DNA from: Alphaproteobacteria bacterium
Lineage (GTDB): Bacteria; Pseudomonadota; Alphaproteobacteria; UBA6615
NCBI GenBank assembly: GCA_039980135.1
Contig: JBDXCV010000009.1
Coordinates: 257,854-321,853, forward strand
DNA: 64,000 nt
Direction of reading: 5' to 3'
Position numbers and translations under genes: made by a program. Positions 1 to 8,944 of this stretch are shown in pieces (the stretch's first letter is position 1; every line of letters begins with the position of its first letter). The notes beneath the pieces are model-generated. The model did no database searches and was not told the origin of the DNA. It saw only the letters and a list, made by a program, of their open reading frames with translations.

Positions 1-1
1 C

Positions 2-424
2 GATGTGTTCAAACGCTATGCGCTGAATGACCCCTGGATCTGGAGCCTTGAATTCAACGAGTGGATGCTACTGTTAATTTTTGCATTCGCGATCCCCGAG
101 TGCACACGTCAGAACGGCCATGTGCGCATGGAATTGCTGATCTCGAACCTGCCCAAACGCAGCCAGGAGGCGATGGATGTCGTCTATATCCTGTGCGCGA
201 TTTCTCTTTTCTATCTCCTTGGCCACCACGCCTGGGAAGAGTTCCTGTTCGATTACGAACTGGGACGCATCACCGAGTTCGTCCGGCTGCCCATATGGGG
301 CCATCATCTGGCGATTTTCGGAATGTGCGTCATCCTGATCATCTATTACGTATTGCGGCTTGTCGCCACGATCTTCAATTTTGGAGAGTTTACGCGGACC
401 GAATCTGTCGGGCTGGAGGAATAG
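2..424 (+). CDS. TRAP transporter small permease (DctQ-like), 5' end cut by window edge
   Basis: Small membrane subunit of a tripartite ATP-independent periplasmic (TRAP) transporter, which imports carboxylates or related solutes using an ion gradient and a periplasmic binding protein. About 140 residues are visible. The frame is open to the left edge, and the family is usually 160-190 residues, so the first transmembrane helix probably lies outside the window; the GTG at 5 is unlikely to be the true start. The W-x-E-F-N-E-W motif region and three hydrophobic segments match DctQ. It ends 3 nt before the large permease, whose ribosome site (ggagga, about 415-420) lies inside this gene. The binding protein should be just upstream. 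The substrate cannot be read from the permease. Confidence 0.9.
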   Translation, partial: DVFKRYALNDPWIWSLEFNEWMLLLIFAFAIPECTRQNGHVRMELLISNLPKRSQEAMDVVYILCAISLFYLLGHHAWEEFLFDYELGRITEFVRLPIWGHHLAIFGMCVILIIYYVLRLVATIFNFGEFTRTESVGLEE

Positions 425-427
425 ACG

Positions 428-1846
428 ATGAACGCTAAAGCGATAAATTTACCCGCATTGGGGGTGCTGGTTGTCATCCTGCTCGCCGCCGCCCTCTTCA
501 GTGCCACAGGCACACTCGAGGCCCTCAAATCCGTCGACAAGAGCGCCATCGGTCTCATTGCGTTCGCGGCCATGATGCTGCTGATCGTGCTCGGCGTGCC
601 GATCGGTTTCGCGATGCTGGCGACGGCCGTGGCCGGTTTCTTCATCGTCGGGCGATCGAATTTTGCCGAAACACAACTCTCGATCACCTTCATCGAGCAG
701 GGTACAAGCTTCGTTTTCGTCGCGGTGCCCCTCTATTTCATGATGGGCCAGATCGTCCAGCGAACGAACATCGCCTACGATCTGTATGAATGCGTCTATC
801 GTTGGCTGGGGCGCTTGCCCGGCGGCCTGGCGATCTCTTCGGTCGTCGCCTGTGGCGGTTTTGGCGCCGTGTCGGGAGGCAGCGTGACCGCGGTCGCGAC
901 CATGGCCCCGATGTGTATTCCCGCCATGCGTCGATACAATTACGACGATTCACTGGCAACAGGCAGCGTGAGTGCTGCCGGTACGCTGGGTATCCTCATT
1001 CCGCCAAGCATCATCATGATCGGCTACGGCATCCTGACCGAGACATCGATCGGCGCGCTGTTCATCGCCGGTATCATTCCGGGCATCCTGATGACGATCG
1101 GGTATTCGGCAACGATCATGGTCAAATGCATGATCAACCCCGAGCTGGGGCCCGTGGGCGAGAAATACAGCATGGGTGAGAAGGTCCGGTCGCTGACCAA
1201 GGTGACGCCGATCTTCCTGACATTCATCATCGTGATCGGCGGTATTTACACCGGTGTCTTCACCCCGACCGAGGCCGCCGGCGTCGGCGTGCTCGCGCTT
1301 CTGCTCATTTCCATCGCGATGAAGCGGTTGAACATCACCAACTTCAAGGAATCCCTGCTCAAGTCCATGCACACCTCGGCGATGATCTTCGTGATCATCA
1401 TCGGCGGTCACATGATGGGCAAGTTTGTGGTCCTCACCGGGTTGACCACCGGCGTCGTCGACTGGATCACGGCGGCCCAGTTCTCGCCGCTGATGGTCAT
1501 GCTGATGATCAGCCTGCTGTTCATCGTACTGGGGATGGTGCTGGACGTCTGGGGCATGCTGATCCTGACCATTCCGTTCACCATGCCGATCATTCTGGAC
1601 CTGGGCTACAGCCCGGTCTGGTATGGCGTGTATGCGGTGATCATGGCCGAGCTGGCGCTGATTACACCGCCGGTTGGGATCAATGTCTATGTGATGGCAA
1701 AGATGGCACCCGACGTGCCGTTGATGAAGATATTCAAGGGTGTTGCACCCTACTTCATCTTCACACTGTTCCTGGTCATGCTGATCACGCTGTTTCCGGA
1801 GATCGTGCTGTGGCTGCCGCGAACAGCGGGCATGGGCGTCTTCTAG
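428..1846 (+). CDS. TRAP transporter large permease (DctM-like)
   Basis: The 472-residue large transmembrane subunit forms the transport channel of a TRAP system together with the upstream DctQ-like gene. It is hydrophobic throughout, with about 12 predicted membrane segments. It has family signatures such as a G-G-F-G-A-V-S-G-G-S stretch near residues 140-150, a P-P-S-I-I-M-I-G-Y-G loop near 190, and a C-terminal L-I-T-P-P-V-G-I-N-V-Y loop near 415. The N-terminus is about 40 residues longer than the shortest family members and carries an extra hydrophobic stretch. The ATG at 428 has a good ribosome site. Translation is probably coupled to DctQ (3 nt gap). The substrate is unknown. Confidence 0.93.
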   Translation: MNAKAINLPALGVLVVILLAAALFSATGTLEALKSVDKSAIGLIAFAAMMLLIVLGVPIGFAMLATAVAGFFIVGRSNFAETQLSITFIEQGTSFVFVAVPLYFMMGQIVQRTNIAYDLYECVYRWLGRLPGGLAISSVVACGGFGAVSGGSVTAVATMAPMCIPAMRRYNYDDSLATGSVSAAGTLGILIPPSIIMIGYGILTETSIGALFIAGIIPGILMTIGYSATIMVKCMINPELGPVGEKYSMGEKVRSLTKVTPIFLTFIIVIGGIYTGVFTPTEAAGVGVLALLLISIAMKRLNITNFKESLLKSMHTSAMIFVIIIGGHMMGKFVVLTGLTTGVVDWITAAQFSPLMVMLMISLLFIVLGMVLDVWGMLILTIPFTMPIILDLGYSPVWYGVYAVIMAELALITPPVGINVYVMAKMAPDVPLMKIFKGVAPYFIFTLFLVMLITLFPEIVLWLPRTAGMGVF

Positions 1847-1874
1847 GCGGGACAGGCGTCAGGAAAGTTCACGC

Positions 1875-2477
1875 TTAGCGAAGCGCGCGGCGTTTCGGGT
1901 CCGGGGCATTCTCCGGGCCCGGCTCTGCATGCGCCGGGACGGGTGCGGTCAGCCGGGGTAGCGGTGTCACCGTTGGTGACGGCGCATCAGAACCCCGCAT
2001 GTCGTCTTCAACCGGGACCTGCCGGCGGCGACGATCCGGACCGGTGAACGATTGTGTCCGGACAAATGGCCGCGGATTTGTCAGCAGACTGTTCAGGCGC
2101 GCACCCACGCCCTTGACCGTGACCGGCTTGGCCAGGAATTCCGTCACACCGGCGTCACGCGCGGCTTCCACATGTTGCTTTTCCGAATAGCCGGTGATCA
2201 TGAGAACGGGAACCCGGGTCGCCGGGTGGGTCAGATCATCGCGCAGCATGCGGGTGAATTCGAGACCGTTCACCGGTTCCATCATCATATCGGTGATGAT
2301 CACATCGGGTATCATGAGCTTGCTGTCGTTAAGCGCCGTCACACCATTCCCCGCCTCGCGCACCTGGGCAACTGACAACGCCTCCAGAATGCTGCGCAGC
2401 AGGCGTCGCATATGATCATTGTCATCGACAATCATCACCACGAGTTCGGACAAATCACGGCCGTTCAGATTGGTCAC
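1875..2477 (-). CDS. Response regulator with REC domain and unstructured tail
   Basis: A CheY-like receiver protein. The frame is open to a TTG at 2540, but I prefer the GTG at 2477, which has ggggaag about 5 nt upstream; this gives 200 residues. The receiver domain starts within the first 15 residues (V-M-I-V-D-D-N-D, acidic pocket) and continues with an I-I-T-D-M-M-M-E-P phosphoacceptor region and a K-P-V-T conserved lysine. The tail after about residue 120 contains F-T-G-P-D-R-R-R-R and is rich in Pro, Ala and charged residues. No DNA-binding domain is visible, so it probably acts by protein-protein contact. No sensor kinase is adjacent. It runs convergent to the TRAP operon and divergent from arsC. 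Confidence 0.85.
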   Translation of the reverse strand: MTNLNGRDLSELVVMIVDDNDHMRRLLRSILEALSVAQVREAGNGVTALNDSKLMIPDVIITDMMMEPVNGLEFTRMLRDDLTHPATRVPVLMITGYSEKQHVEAARDAGVTEFLAKPVTVKGVGARLNSLLTNPRPFVRTQSFTGPDRRRRQVPVEDDMRGSDAPSPTVTPLPRLTAPVPAHAEPGPENAPDPKRRALR

Positions 2478-2632
2478 AAGCTTCCCCGGTATCAGGCGTC
2501 TGGCATCTGGTGAACAGATACGCGTAAAAATAGCCAACAACCGTTAAACTAGGGCTTGTTTGGTTAACAAATGCTTTCGGAAGCCAGATAGTAAAGGCCG
2601 GTTTTCCGGCGCACTGAAGGAAGGAAAAAGAC

Positions 2633-2986
2633 ATGAGCGACAGTGTCGACATCTATCACAACCCCCGCTGCAGCAAATCACGGGCGACCCTGGAACTCCT
2701 GGAATCACGAGGAATCGACGTTTCCGTGATCGAGTATCTGAAAGAGCCGCCGGACGATATCGAGCTTCGCCAGCTGCTCGATCTGCTGGGCATATCCGCA
2801 CGCGAGCTGCTGCGTACGGGCGAAGCGCCGTACAAGGAACTCAACCTTGCCGACCCGTCGAAAACCGAAGACGAGATCATCGACGCGATACTCAAATTTC
2901 CGATCCTGATGGAGCGACCGATCGTAACGACGAGCAGCAAGGCGCGCATCGGCCGTCCCCCGGAAGCCGTGCTGGAAATCCTCTGA
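2633..2986 (+). CDS. arsC: ArsC-family glutaredoxin-dependent arsenate reductase
   Basis: A 117-residue protein of the ArsC/Spx fold that reduces arsenate to arsenite using glutathione and glutaredoxin. The N-terminal I-Y-H-N-P-R-C-S-K-S-R motif holds the catalytic Cys. The arginines that line the oxyanion pocket fit L-L-R-T-G-E near residue 60 and M-E-R-P-I-V near residue 100. The start is supported by a strong purine-rich ribosome site (aaggaagga, 2616-2624). It stands alone with no arsenite efflux pump or ArsR nearby, so a housekeeping or general thiol-reductase role is possible. The family (ArsC/YfgD type) is secure; the physiological substrate is not. Confidence 0.9.
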   Translation: MSDSVDIYHNPRCSKSRATLELLESRGIDVSVIEYLKEPPDDIELRQLLDLLGISARELLRTGEAPYKELNLADPSKTEDEIIDAILKFPILMERPIVTTSSKARIGRPPEAVLEIL

Positions 2987-3082
2987 TCGAACAGCCGACG
3001 ACGACCGGGCGAACGGCCAGGCTGGTTCGACGATGACCTTGCACACCAACCGCGCAACGTGCGGTTACAGGGGACCGGGTCG

Positions 3083-4057
3083 GTGAGGGCCTGCATCGTC
3101 GGCGCCGGCGCGATCGGCGGCATCATTGCCGCCCGTCTGGCGCGCGCCGGGCATGATGTCTCGGCCATTGCACGCGGCGATCATCTGGACGCAATCCGGG
3201 ACCGCGGCCTCACCCTGCGTGCGGGCGCCGAAGAATTCACGGTCGAGATAAACGCGGCGTCCAACGCATCCGAGCTTGGGCCACAGGCCTACGTCATCCT
3301 GACGGTCAAGGCACCCGCCCTGCCCGGTATCGCCGCATCGCTCACACCCCTGCTTGCACCCGATACGGTCGTTGTGACGGCGATGAACGGTGTGCCCTGG
3401 TGGTTTTGCCTCGCGCTCGAAGGACCGCTGGCACGGCGGTCGCTGCACTCCACCGACCCGAACGGCATCCTGGGCGAAACCCTGACGCGAGAACGCGTGC
3501 TCGGCTGCGTGGTGCATGCGGGCGCCTCGGTCCCCGAACCGGGTCTGGTGGATCACGCGGCGGGGAATCTCTTCATCGTGGGTGACGCCGGCCGGCTCTT
3601 GTCCGCCCCCGCCGTCACGCTGGCCGATGCGTTTACCGACGCGGGGCTCGATGGGCGTAGCTCCGACGACATCCATGGCGAAATCTGGATGAAACTCGTC
3701 GGGAATATGGGCATGGGGCCCATTTGTGCCCTGACCGGCGCCACCCTGGCGGGCCTGGCCGGAGATGCCGATGTACGCCCCATCGCGGCGGCGATGATGC
3801 AAGAGGCCATGGATGTGGGCGAAGCGCTCGGCCTGCCGATGAACATGAGCGCCGAAGATCGGATCGAACTCGGCGCGGAGCTCGGGGAGTTCAAGCCCTC
3901 CATTCTCCAGGATTTGGAGCGCGGCCGGCCGCTTGAGATCGATGCCATGGTCTCCGTCGTCTCGGAGATGGGCGAGATTGCGCGTATCCCAACCCCGACC
4001 GTCGATACGGTTCTGGCCCTGCTCCGCGGGCGCGCGCGACGCGCCGGCCTCTACTGA
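3083..4057 (+). CDS. 2-dehydropantoate 2-reductase family protein (PanE-like)
   Basis: NADPH-dependent reductase of the ketopantoate reductase/ApbA family, 324 residues from the GTG at 3083; an in-frame GTG at 3059 would add eight residues before the fold begins. The Rossmann motif G-A-G-A-I-G-G lies within the first 12 residues, and K-A-P-A near residue 77 fits the NADPH-binding strand end. The C-terminal helical domain contains K-L-V-G-N, the catalytic-lysine segment of the family. The following MFS gene starts 8 nt after its stop, so the two are probably co-transcribed. Paralogues of PanE often act on other 2-oxo acids; without other pantothenate genes nearby I do not assign panE. Confidence 0.85.
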   Translation: MRACIVGAGAIGGIIAARLARAGHDVSAIARGDHLDAIRDRGLTLRAGAEEFTVEINAASNASELGPQAYVILTVKAPALPGIAASLTPLLAPDTVVVTAMNGVPWWFCLALEGPLARRSLHSTDPNGILGETLTRERVLGCVVHAGASVPEPGLVDHAAGNLFIVGDAGRLLSAPAVTLADAFTDAGLDGRSSDDIHGEIWMKLVGNMGMGPICALTGATLAGLAGDADVRPIAAAMMQEAMDVGEALGLPMNMSAEDRIELGAELGEFKPSILQDLERGRPLEIDAMVSVVSEMGEIARIPTPTVDTVLALLRGRARRAGLY

Positions 4058-4065
4058 TCCCACGC

Positions 4066-5259
4066 ATGGTGCTGCACAAATCTTCGCTCGCGGTGCTGTT
4101 CGCGATGATGTTCTCGAGCCAGTTGGCGCTGACGATCTTCCTGCCGGCCGTGCCGGACATCGCGCGCGACCTTGAGACAACGCTCGGCCGGACCCAGCTG
4201 ATCATCCCGGCTTACCTGATCGCGTTCGCATTCATGCAGCTCATCGTCGGACCGCTTTCCGACCGGTTCGGGAGACGCCCCGTCATCATGGGCGGGGTCG
4301 CGCTGTTCATGCTCGCGAGCCTGGCCTGCGCCTTCGCGACGGATATCTGGCAGCTACTGGGCGGGCGCTTTTTCCAGGCGGCGGGGGCGTGTGCGTCCAT
4401 CGTCGTGGGGCGCGCGACCGTGCGCGACACGAACGACGGCAAGGCGGCGGCCCAGGCGATGTCCTATGTCGCGATCTCGCTGGGCGTCGGGCCCGCCATC
4501 GCGCCTCTGATCGGCGCCGAGCTCGTTGAAACCTTCAACTGGCGCGCAACCTTCCTGGTCACGGCACTTGCAAGCGGCCTGTCCCTGCTCGTCGCGATCC
4601 CGGTGCTCCGCGAAACGCTGCCGGAACAGGCGCGGGAGCGGATCGATATCTTTCAGCTCGTCCGGGGCTACCTGGCATTGTTCAAGCGCGCCGGGTTCAT
4701 GGGCTACAGCCTGACCGTTTCATTCCAGAGTTCGACTTTCCAGGTCTTCATGACCGCGGCCCCGATCGTGCTGATCAGCCAGCTCGGGGTCACCCCGAAG
4801 CTGTTCGGCCTGTATCTGATGGTGATCCCCCTCGCCTTCATCACCGGAAGCTTCGTGGCCGGACGGCTCGTGCGGTTCCTGCCGGTCGACCTGATCGTCG
4901 GGGTGGGATCCACCATGGGGGTCCTCGGCGGCATTCTCCAGGTGAGTTTCGCGCTGTCAGGCCACGCCACCCCGACACATATCGTCGCGGCGATCCTGGT
5001 ATCCAACTTCGGCACCGGACTGGTGCTTGCCAACTGCTACGCCCAGGCCCTGAACACCGTCCCGCCGTCATTCGCGGGTGCCGCGTCGGCGCTTGGCGGC
5101 TTCCTGCATATGGGTGTGGCGTTCGTCATGGCCCTGATCGTGGCCAACCTGCCCCACAACTTGTCGCTGCAGATGGGCATGGCACAGACGGCCACAACCC
5201 TCACGAGCCTGACCGTCTTCCTTGTGGTCATCAGGTATTACAGCCGACGGGGGGCTTAA
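4066..5259 (+). CDS. MFS drug-resistance transporter, Bcr/CflA family
   Basis: A 397-residue major facilitator with 12 predicted helices. The cytoplasmic loop 2-3 motif G-P-L-S-D-R-F-G-R-R-P-V (about residues 64-75) is the MFS motif A in the form typical of Bcr/CflA-type exporters. L-P-A-V-P-D-I-A-R-D-L in the first loop is also characteristic. It presumably exports a small molecule by proton antiport across the inner membrane. It follows the PanE-like gene by 8 nt, so a link to that gene's product is possible but unproven. It converges on the GlcG-like gene with only 21 nt between stop codons, and no clear terminator hairpin is visible there. Confidence 0.88.
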   Translation: MVLHKSSLAVLFAMMFSSQLALTIFLPAVPDIARDLETTLGRTQLIIPAYLIAFAFMQLIVGPLSDRFGRRPVIMGGVALFMLASLACAFATDIWQLLGGRFFQAAGACASIVVGRATVRDTNDGKAAAQAMSYVAISLGVGPAIAPLIGAELVETFNWRATFLVTALASGLSLLVAIPVLRETLPEQARERIDIFQLVRGYLALFKRAGFMGYSLTVSFQSSTFQVFMTAAPIVLISQLGVTPKLFGLYLMVIPLAFITGSFVAGRLVRFLPVDLIVGVGSTMGVLGGILQVSFALSGHATPTHIVAAILVSNFGTGLVLANCYAQALNTVPPSFAGAASALGGFLHMGVAFVMALIVANLPHNLSLQMGMAQTATTLTSLTVFLVVIRYYSRRGA

Positions 5260-5280
5260 CGACCCCGCCGCGCATGGAAA

Positions 5281-5709
5281 TCAGACCTGTGCGGTCAGAC
5301 CCGCGGCCTCGATACCCGCCACCGCGCAGGTCTCGTCATTGTCCGAGCTGTCGCCCGTCACGCCGACCGCACCGGCAACATTGCCATCCGCATCGCGGAT
5401 CAACACGCCGCCCGCGACGGGAATGACCCGGCCGCCGGACGCGGCCGCAATCGCGACGCCGAAATGCTCACGGGTCAGGAAATCCGTCTCATTGGCCCGC
5501 GAGGACCGGCCGATGGCCAACCCGCCCCAGGCCTTGCCGAAGGCAATCTCGAACCGCATGATTCCGCTCTTGTCCTCACGCTGCATCGATACGAGATGGC
5601 CGCCATCGTCGAGGACGACGATGGTCAGCGGGCCGATATCGAGGTCCCGCCCCTTGGCCTGGCCGGCCGCGATGATCTTGTTCGCCTGTTCGAGTGTCAC
5701 CTTCGCCAT
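5281..5709 (-). CDS. GlcG/HbpS-family protein (DUF336)
   Basis: A 142-residue protein of the GlcG/HbpS family, found in glycolate, diol and haem-related loci; the family fold binds small ligands or haem but has no settled catalytic role. Features are the N-terminal L-E-Q-A-N-K-I-I helix, V-V-L-D-D-G-G-H near residue 37, and the Gly-rich end G-A-V-G-V-T-G-D-S-S-D-N-D-E. The ATG at 5709 (M-A-K-V-T-L) matches the usual family start; a TTG or ATG five codons upstream is the alternative. It lies downstream of the dioxygenase gene on the same strand with a 107 nt gap. Confidence 0.88.
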   Translation of the reverse strand: MAKVTLEQANKIIAAGQAKGRDLDIGPLTIVVLDDGGHLVSMQREDKSGIMRFEIAFGKAWGGLAIGRSSRANETDFLTREHFGVAIAAASGGRVIPVAGGVLIRDADGNVAGAVGVTGDSSDNDETCAVAGIEAAGLTAQV

Positions 5710-5816
5710 GATCTTGCTTCCCAACGGTTTGTTTGTGTTCAGAATGTTGGGCGCAGACTAACTGCCACCCCCGCCGAAAACCAGACCGGGGACGGTGGAT
5801 ATTTCGGCCGGCGAGC

Positions 5817-6854
5817 CTATCCGGCGGCTTCCGGCTTACGCTTCTGATGGGTGTAGGTGCTGGCCAGATAGTCGGCAAAAAATTTCCCGTATCGGATCGG
5901 ATCATATTTCGAAGGATTGTCCGCCCCACAGCATCCCGCGACCGGATCGATCACATCGTCGAGGTCGGGATTGAAGAAGAACGCGAGCGAATAGCGGTCT
6001 TGCGTGGTCGCGGTCGTCACCCGGTGCGGCGTCGCCACGAAGCGGTCGTTCGACCAGCGCCGCAGCATATTGCCGGAATTGACGATCACCCCCCGGGCCA
6101 TCGGTGGATGGTCGATCCATTCGCCATCGGGCGTCTTGATCTGCAGCCCCGGCTGGTTGCTCTGGGGCAGCATGGTGATGAAACCGGCATCCGTATGGGA
6201 AGAGGCGCCGAACTGATCGTCACGAAGTTCGCCGACCGCGGGATACTTGACCATCCGCACCACGATCGTCGGATCCTTGAAATAGTCGTCAAAGAAATCG
6301 TCGGGCATATCCATCGCCCGGGCATAGACCGGCAGCATGCGGTAGCCGAGATCCGACATCATGCCGTGATAGGCCAGTTGGGAGTTCCGGAAACCCGGCG
6401 CGTGGCTTTCTTCGGGCCATTGGTTCAGCCCGCGGAAACGTTCACCCGACAGGACCTTGGGATCGTCCGGCGAACGTTCCTGATAGTAGGTCAGGTTCTC
6501 CGACGCATCACGCTTCAGGCCCTTCGTACTGTCCACCGCATGGGCTTCGTTGAAAGTAAAATTCATCGGCACATAGCCGATCTGATGCTCGTTCACCCGC
6601 AGCGCCATCTTCTCGTCCAGCGGCAGATCATGGAACTGCTGTGCCCCGTCAAATCCGTTCTCGATCACCGACCAGTCGAGCCCGTGGTTGACCCACATCA
6701 TGAAACCGACCCGCACCAGCGCGTCGCGCACCTGCGCCGCCAGCGCGTCAAGCGCCCCAGCCTCGCCGGCGAGATAGGGGCCGACATCCAGAATGGGAAA
6801 CTCGTCTCCCGCAGCAACTCGGTAGGGGCGGTCGCTGGACATCGTGGCGGTCAT
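5817..6854 (-). CDS. Isopenicillin N synthase-like 2-oxoglutarate/Fe(II) dioxygenase
   Basis: A non-haem iron dioxygenase of the plant-type 2OG/IPNS family, 345 residues. The N-terminal DIOX_N region begins with F-P-I-L-D-V near residue 17. The metal site is H-T-D-A-G-F (His and Asp) with the distal His in T-P-H-R-V, followed by R-Y-S-L-A-F-F-F carrying the Arg-x-Ser pair that binds the 2-oxo acid carboxylate. I chose the ATG at 6854 because aggag sits 7 nt upstream; the open frame extends to 6953 without family-like sequence. Bacterial members act on small metabolites or are involved in ethylene-forming-enzyme-like chemistry; the substrate is not predictable. It is divergent from the dehydrogenase at 7058. 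Confidence 0.88.
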   Translation of the reverse strand: MTATMSSDRPYRVAAGDEFPILDVGPYLAGEAGALDALAAQVRDALVRVGFMMWVNHGLDWSVIENGFDGAQQFHDLPLDEKMALRVNEHQIGYVPMNFTFNEAHAVDSTKGLKRDASENLTYYQERSPDDPKVLSGERFRGLNQWPEESHAPGFRNSQLAYHGMMSDLGYRMLPVYARAMDMPDDFFDDYFKDPTIVVRMVKYPAVGELRDDQFGASSHTDAGFITMLPQSNQPGLQIKTPDGEWIDHPPMARGVIVNSGNMLRRWSNDRFVATPHRVTTATTQDRYSLAFFFNPDLDDVIDPVAGCCGADNPSKYDPIRYGKFFADYLASTYTHQKRKPEAAG

Positions 6855-7057
6855 GCTGGAACTCCTGTCGTCGGCATGCGTGGCGATTGGAATGTTCGGC
6901 GAGCTTTCCCCAGTCGCCGATGTGCGACAAGATATGAAAATGCTGTGTCTCACCGGCTAAGACTCCCGTCGCCATGGCATGAAGCCGTTTATTCGGTGTG
7001 GCAAACCGAATGAACGAAAATTGGACCCTGATCAAAGCGGAAGCGGAGGAAGACGAG
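6855..7057. other. Divergent intergenic region between dioxygenase and dehydrogenase genes
   Basis: This 203 nt region separates two divergently transcribed genes and should hold both promoters. The right end holds the ribosome site ggagga at 7045-7050, which fixes the start of the dehydrogenase at 7058. I see no convincing operator palindrome or terminator. Confidence 0.5.
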
Positions 7058-7954
7058 ATGAGCCGGACGGTTGGTGTTGTGGGACTTGGTGCGATGGGAT
7101 CCGCCATGGCGATCATGCTGGTCAAGGGGGGCTTCCAGGTCGTCGGCTTCGACCCGCGCGAAGAAGCCCTCGACGAGCTGGAGGAAAACGGCGGTATCCG
7201 CGCCGGGAGCCCGCGCGACGTCGCGGAACAGGCCGATGTTGTTATCCTGTCATTGCCGACCGTCGAGGCCTTCCAAAGCGTCCTGCGCGAACAGGGCAGC
7301 ATCACGTCGAGCGGCAAGGAGGGCCTGGTCCTCATCGACACCTGCACCCTGCCGATCGCGATCAAGGAGGAAGGCGCGCGCATGGCCGAAGCGGCGGGCA
7401 TGACCCTGATCGACGGCACGGTCAGCGGCAACCGGGACATGATCCTGGCCAAGACCCTCACCGCCTATATGAGCGGCGATGAAGCTGCCTGTAACGCCAA
7501 TGCCGACGTCCTGTCTGCGTTCACCCGCAAACACAGCTTTGTCGGTGCATTCGGCAATGCGAGCAAGATCAAGTTTGTCATCAACCATCTGGTCTGCGTT
7601 CTCACTGCCGCGAATGCCGAAGCCATGGCAATGGCGCTCAAGGCCGGTTTGCAGGCGGATGACGTATTCGATCTGGTGAAAGACAGCGCAGCGAACTCGG
7701 TGCTCTGGGAGATACGCGGGCCGATGATGGTCACCGAGGACTACTCCAGCTCGCGCGGGAATTTCGGCATGGCGTCGAAGGACGGCCCGGTCATCGGTGC
7801 CTTTGCGCAGGAGATGCATTATCCTGTGCCCTTGTTCCAGACCGCGCTGCAGATGCATCAGGCCGCTGTCGGGATGGGCATGTATGACATCGATACGGCC
7901 GCGCTCTGCAAGATGTACGAGACGATCTCGGGCACCGAGCGTGAGACGGGTTGA
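7058..7954 (+). CDS. NAD(P)-dependent 3-hydroxyisobutyrate dehydrogenase-family oxidoreductase
   Basis: A beta-hydroxyacid dehydrogenase of 298 residues. The Rossmann motif G-L-G-A-M-G-S lies at residues 8-14. The substrate-binding segment D-G-T-V-S-G occurs near residue 122, though the usual G-G-x-x-G-A is altered here to G-N-R-D. The catalytic lysine fits N-A-S-K-I-K-F-V-I-N near 170. The start is set by ggagga upstream; an upstream in-frame start at 6998 would add 20 atypical residues. Its stop is followed 20 nt later by the hydrolase start. Family substrates include 3-hydroxyisobutyrate, tartronate semialdehyde and other hydroxy acids. The changed substrate loop argues against naming one. 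Confidence 0.87.
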   Translation: MSRTVGVVGLGAMGSAMAIMLVKGGFQVVGFDPREEALDELEENGGIRAGSPRDVAEQADVVILSLPTVEAFQSVLREQGSITSSGKEGLVLIDTCTLPIAIKEEGARMAEAAGMTLIDGTVSGNRDMILAKTLTAYMSGDEAACNANADVLSAFTRKHSFVGAFGNASKIKFVINHLVCVLTAANAEAMAMALKAGLQADDVFDLVKDSAANSVLWEIRGPMMVTEDYSSSRGNFGMASKDGPVIGAFAQEMHYPVPLFQTALQMHQAAVGMGMYDIDTAALCKMYETISGTERETG

Positions 7955-7974
7955 ACACTTCCAGAGGGTTTCAA

Positions 7975-8850
7975 ATGGGCGAAATTGTGTATCTCGACTA
8001 CGACGCGGACACGCTGTTCGCCGAGTACAACAACCGCGGCAAGGTGGCGGAGTTCGCATCGCTCATTGCCGAGGGTGCCGCGCGCAGCGACAAGCTCCGC
8101 GCCGACGCGAAGAACGGGCGGGTCGATCTGGCATATGGCGACGGACCAAGGGACCGGTTCGACCTGTTTCTGCCCGACGTGGTAAACCCGCCGCTCCACG
8201 TCTTCATCCATGGCGGGTACTGGCAGTGGAACGACAAGGACGAATATGCGTTTCTGGCCAAACCGTTTCTGGACGCAGGTATCGGCTTCGCAAACCTTGA
8301 ATATCCCCTCTGCCCCGGCGTTTCCCTCGCGGAACTCGTCGACCATGTCCGCGCGGGTATTGCGCATATCTGGAAGCAAGGCCCCGACCTCGGCTATGAC
8401 CGGGACCGGATTCAGGTCAGCGGGCATTCCGCCGGCGGACATCTCACCGGCGTGGTTCTGACAACGGACTGGACCGCGTTCGACGATAGCCTCCCGAACG
8501 ATGTCGTGAAGAGTGCCATGCCGATCAGCGGTGTTTTCGACATCGAACCGCTCCGGCACACGCCAATCGGCGACCCGCTGGGACTCGACGCGGTGAGCGC
8601 CGCCGCACTCAGCCCGATGTTTGCACTCCCCCGAACCGGGGCCAAAACGGTGGTGGCACTCGGTTCCCATGAAGGGCGCGAGTTCCACCGCCAGGCCGAA
8701 GCCTTTGCCACACACTGCCGCAGTCACGGCACCCATGTCAGAATCGCCAGCATCCACGGCAGCAACCATTTCAGCGTGCTCGAATCTTTGTTCGACAGCG
8801 ATGGTCAACTGTTCGGTCTGGCACGGGAAATGCTGCTGGGAGACGCCTGA
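7975..8850 (+). CDS. Alpha/beta hydrolase, HGGxW type (kynurenine formamidase-like)
   Basis: A 291-residue alpha/beta hydrolase. The oxyanion-hole motif H-G-G-Y-W occurs near residue 79 and the nucleophile elbow G-H-S-A-G-G-H near 155. The likely catalytic His is in H-G-S-N-H-F near 262. This combination is typical of the arylformamidase-like esterase group that hydrolyses N-formylkynurenine or related amides and esters. The ATG at 7975 has agaggg upstream; a TTG at 7951 overlapping the previous stop is the alternative. It sits in a short operon with the 3-HIBADH-like gene, suggesting a small catabolic pathway rather than tryptophan breakdown alone. Confidence 0.85.
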   Translation: MGEIVYLDYDADTLFAEYNNRGKVAEFASLIAEGAARSDKLRADAKNGRVDLAYGDGPRDRFDLFLPDVVNPPLHVFIHGGYWQWNDKDEYAFLAKPFLDAGIGFANLEYPLCPGVSLAELVDHVRAGIAHIWKQGPDLGYDRDRIQVSGHSAGGHLTGVVLTTDWTAFDDSLPNDVVKSAMPISGVFDIEPLRHTPIGDPLGLDAVSAAALSPMFALPRTGAKTVVALGSHEGREFHRQAEAFATHCRSHGTHVRIASIHGSNHFSVLESLFDSDGQLFGLAREMLLGDA

Positions 8851-8944
8851 CACCTCTTGTGGCGACGCGACCGCCGGGGCCAATATCCCGATCCATCTTC
8901 ACCGCAGAAAACTGGCGCCGGGCGTGACTCCCACAACCGAGAAT

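Noticed and set aside
3065-4180. 371-codon minus-strand frame opposite the PanE-like gene
   Set aside because: No recognisable fold, and the plus-strand frame has all reductase motifs.
5733-7013. 426-codon plus-strand frame opposite the dioxygenase gene
   Set aside because: The minus strand carries the complete iron and 2-oxoglutarate motifs; the plus frame is Arg/His-rich and featureless.
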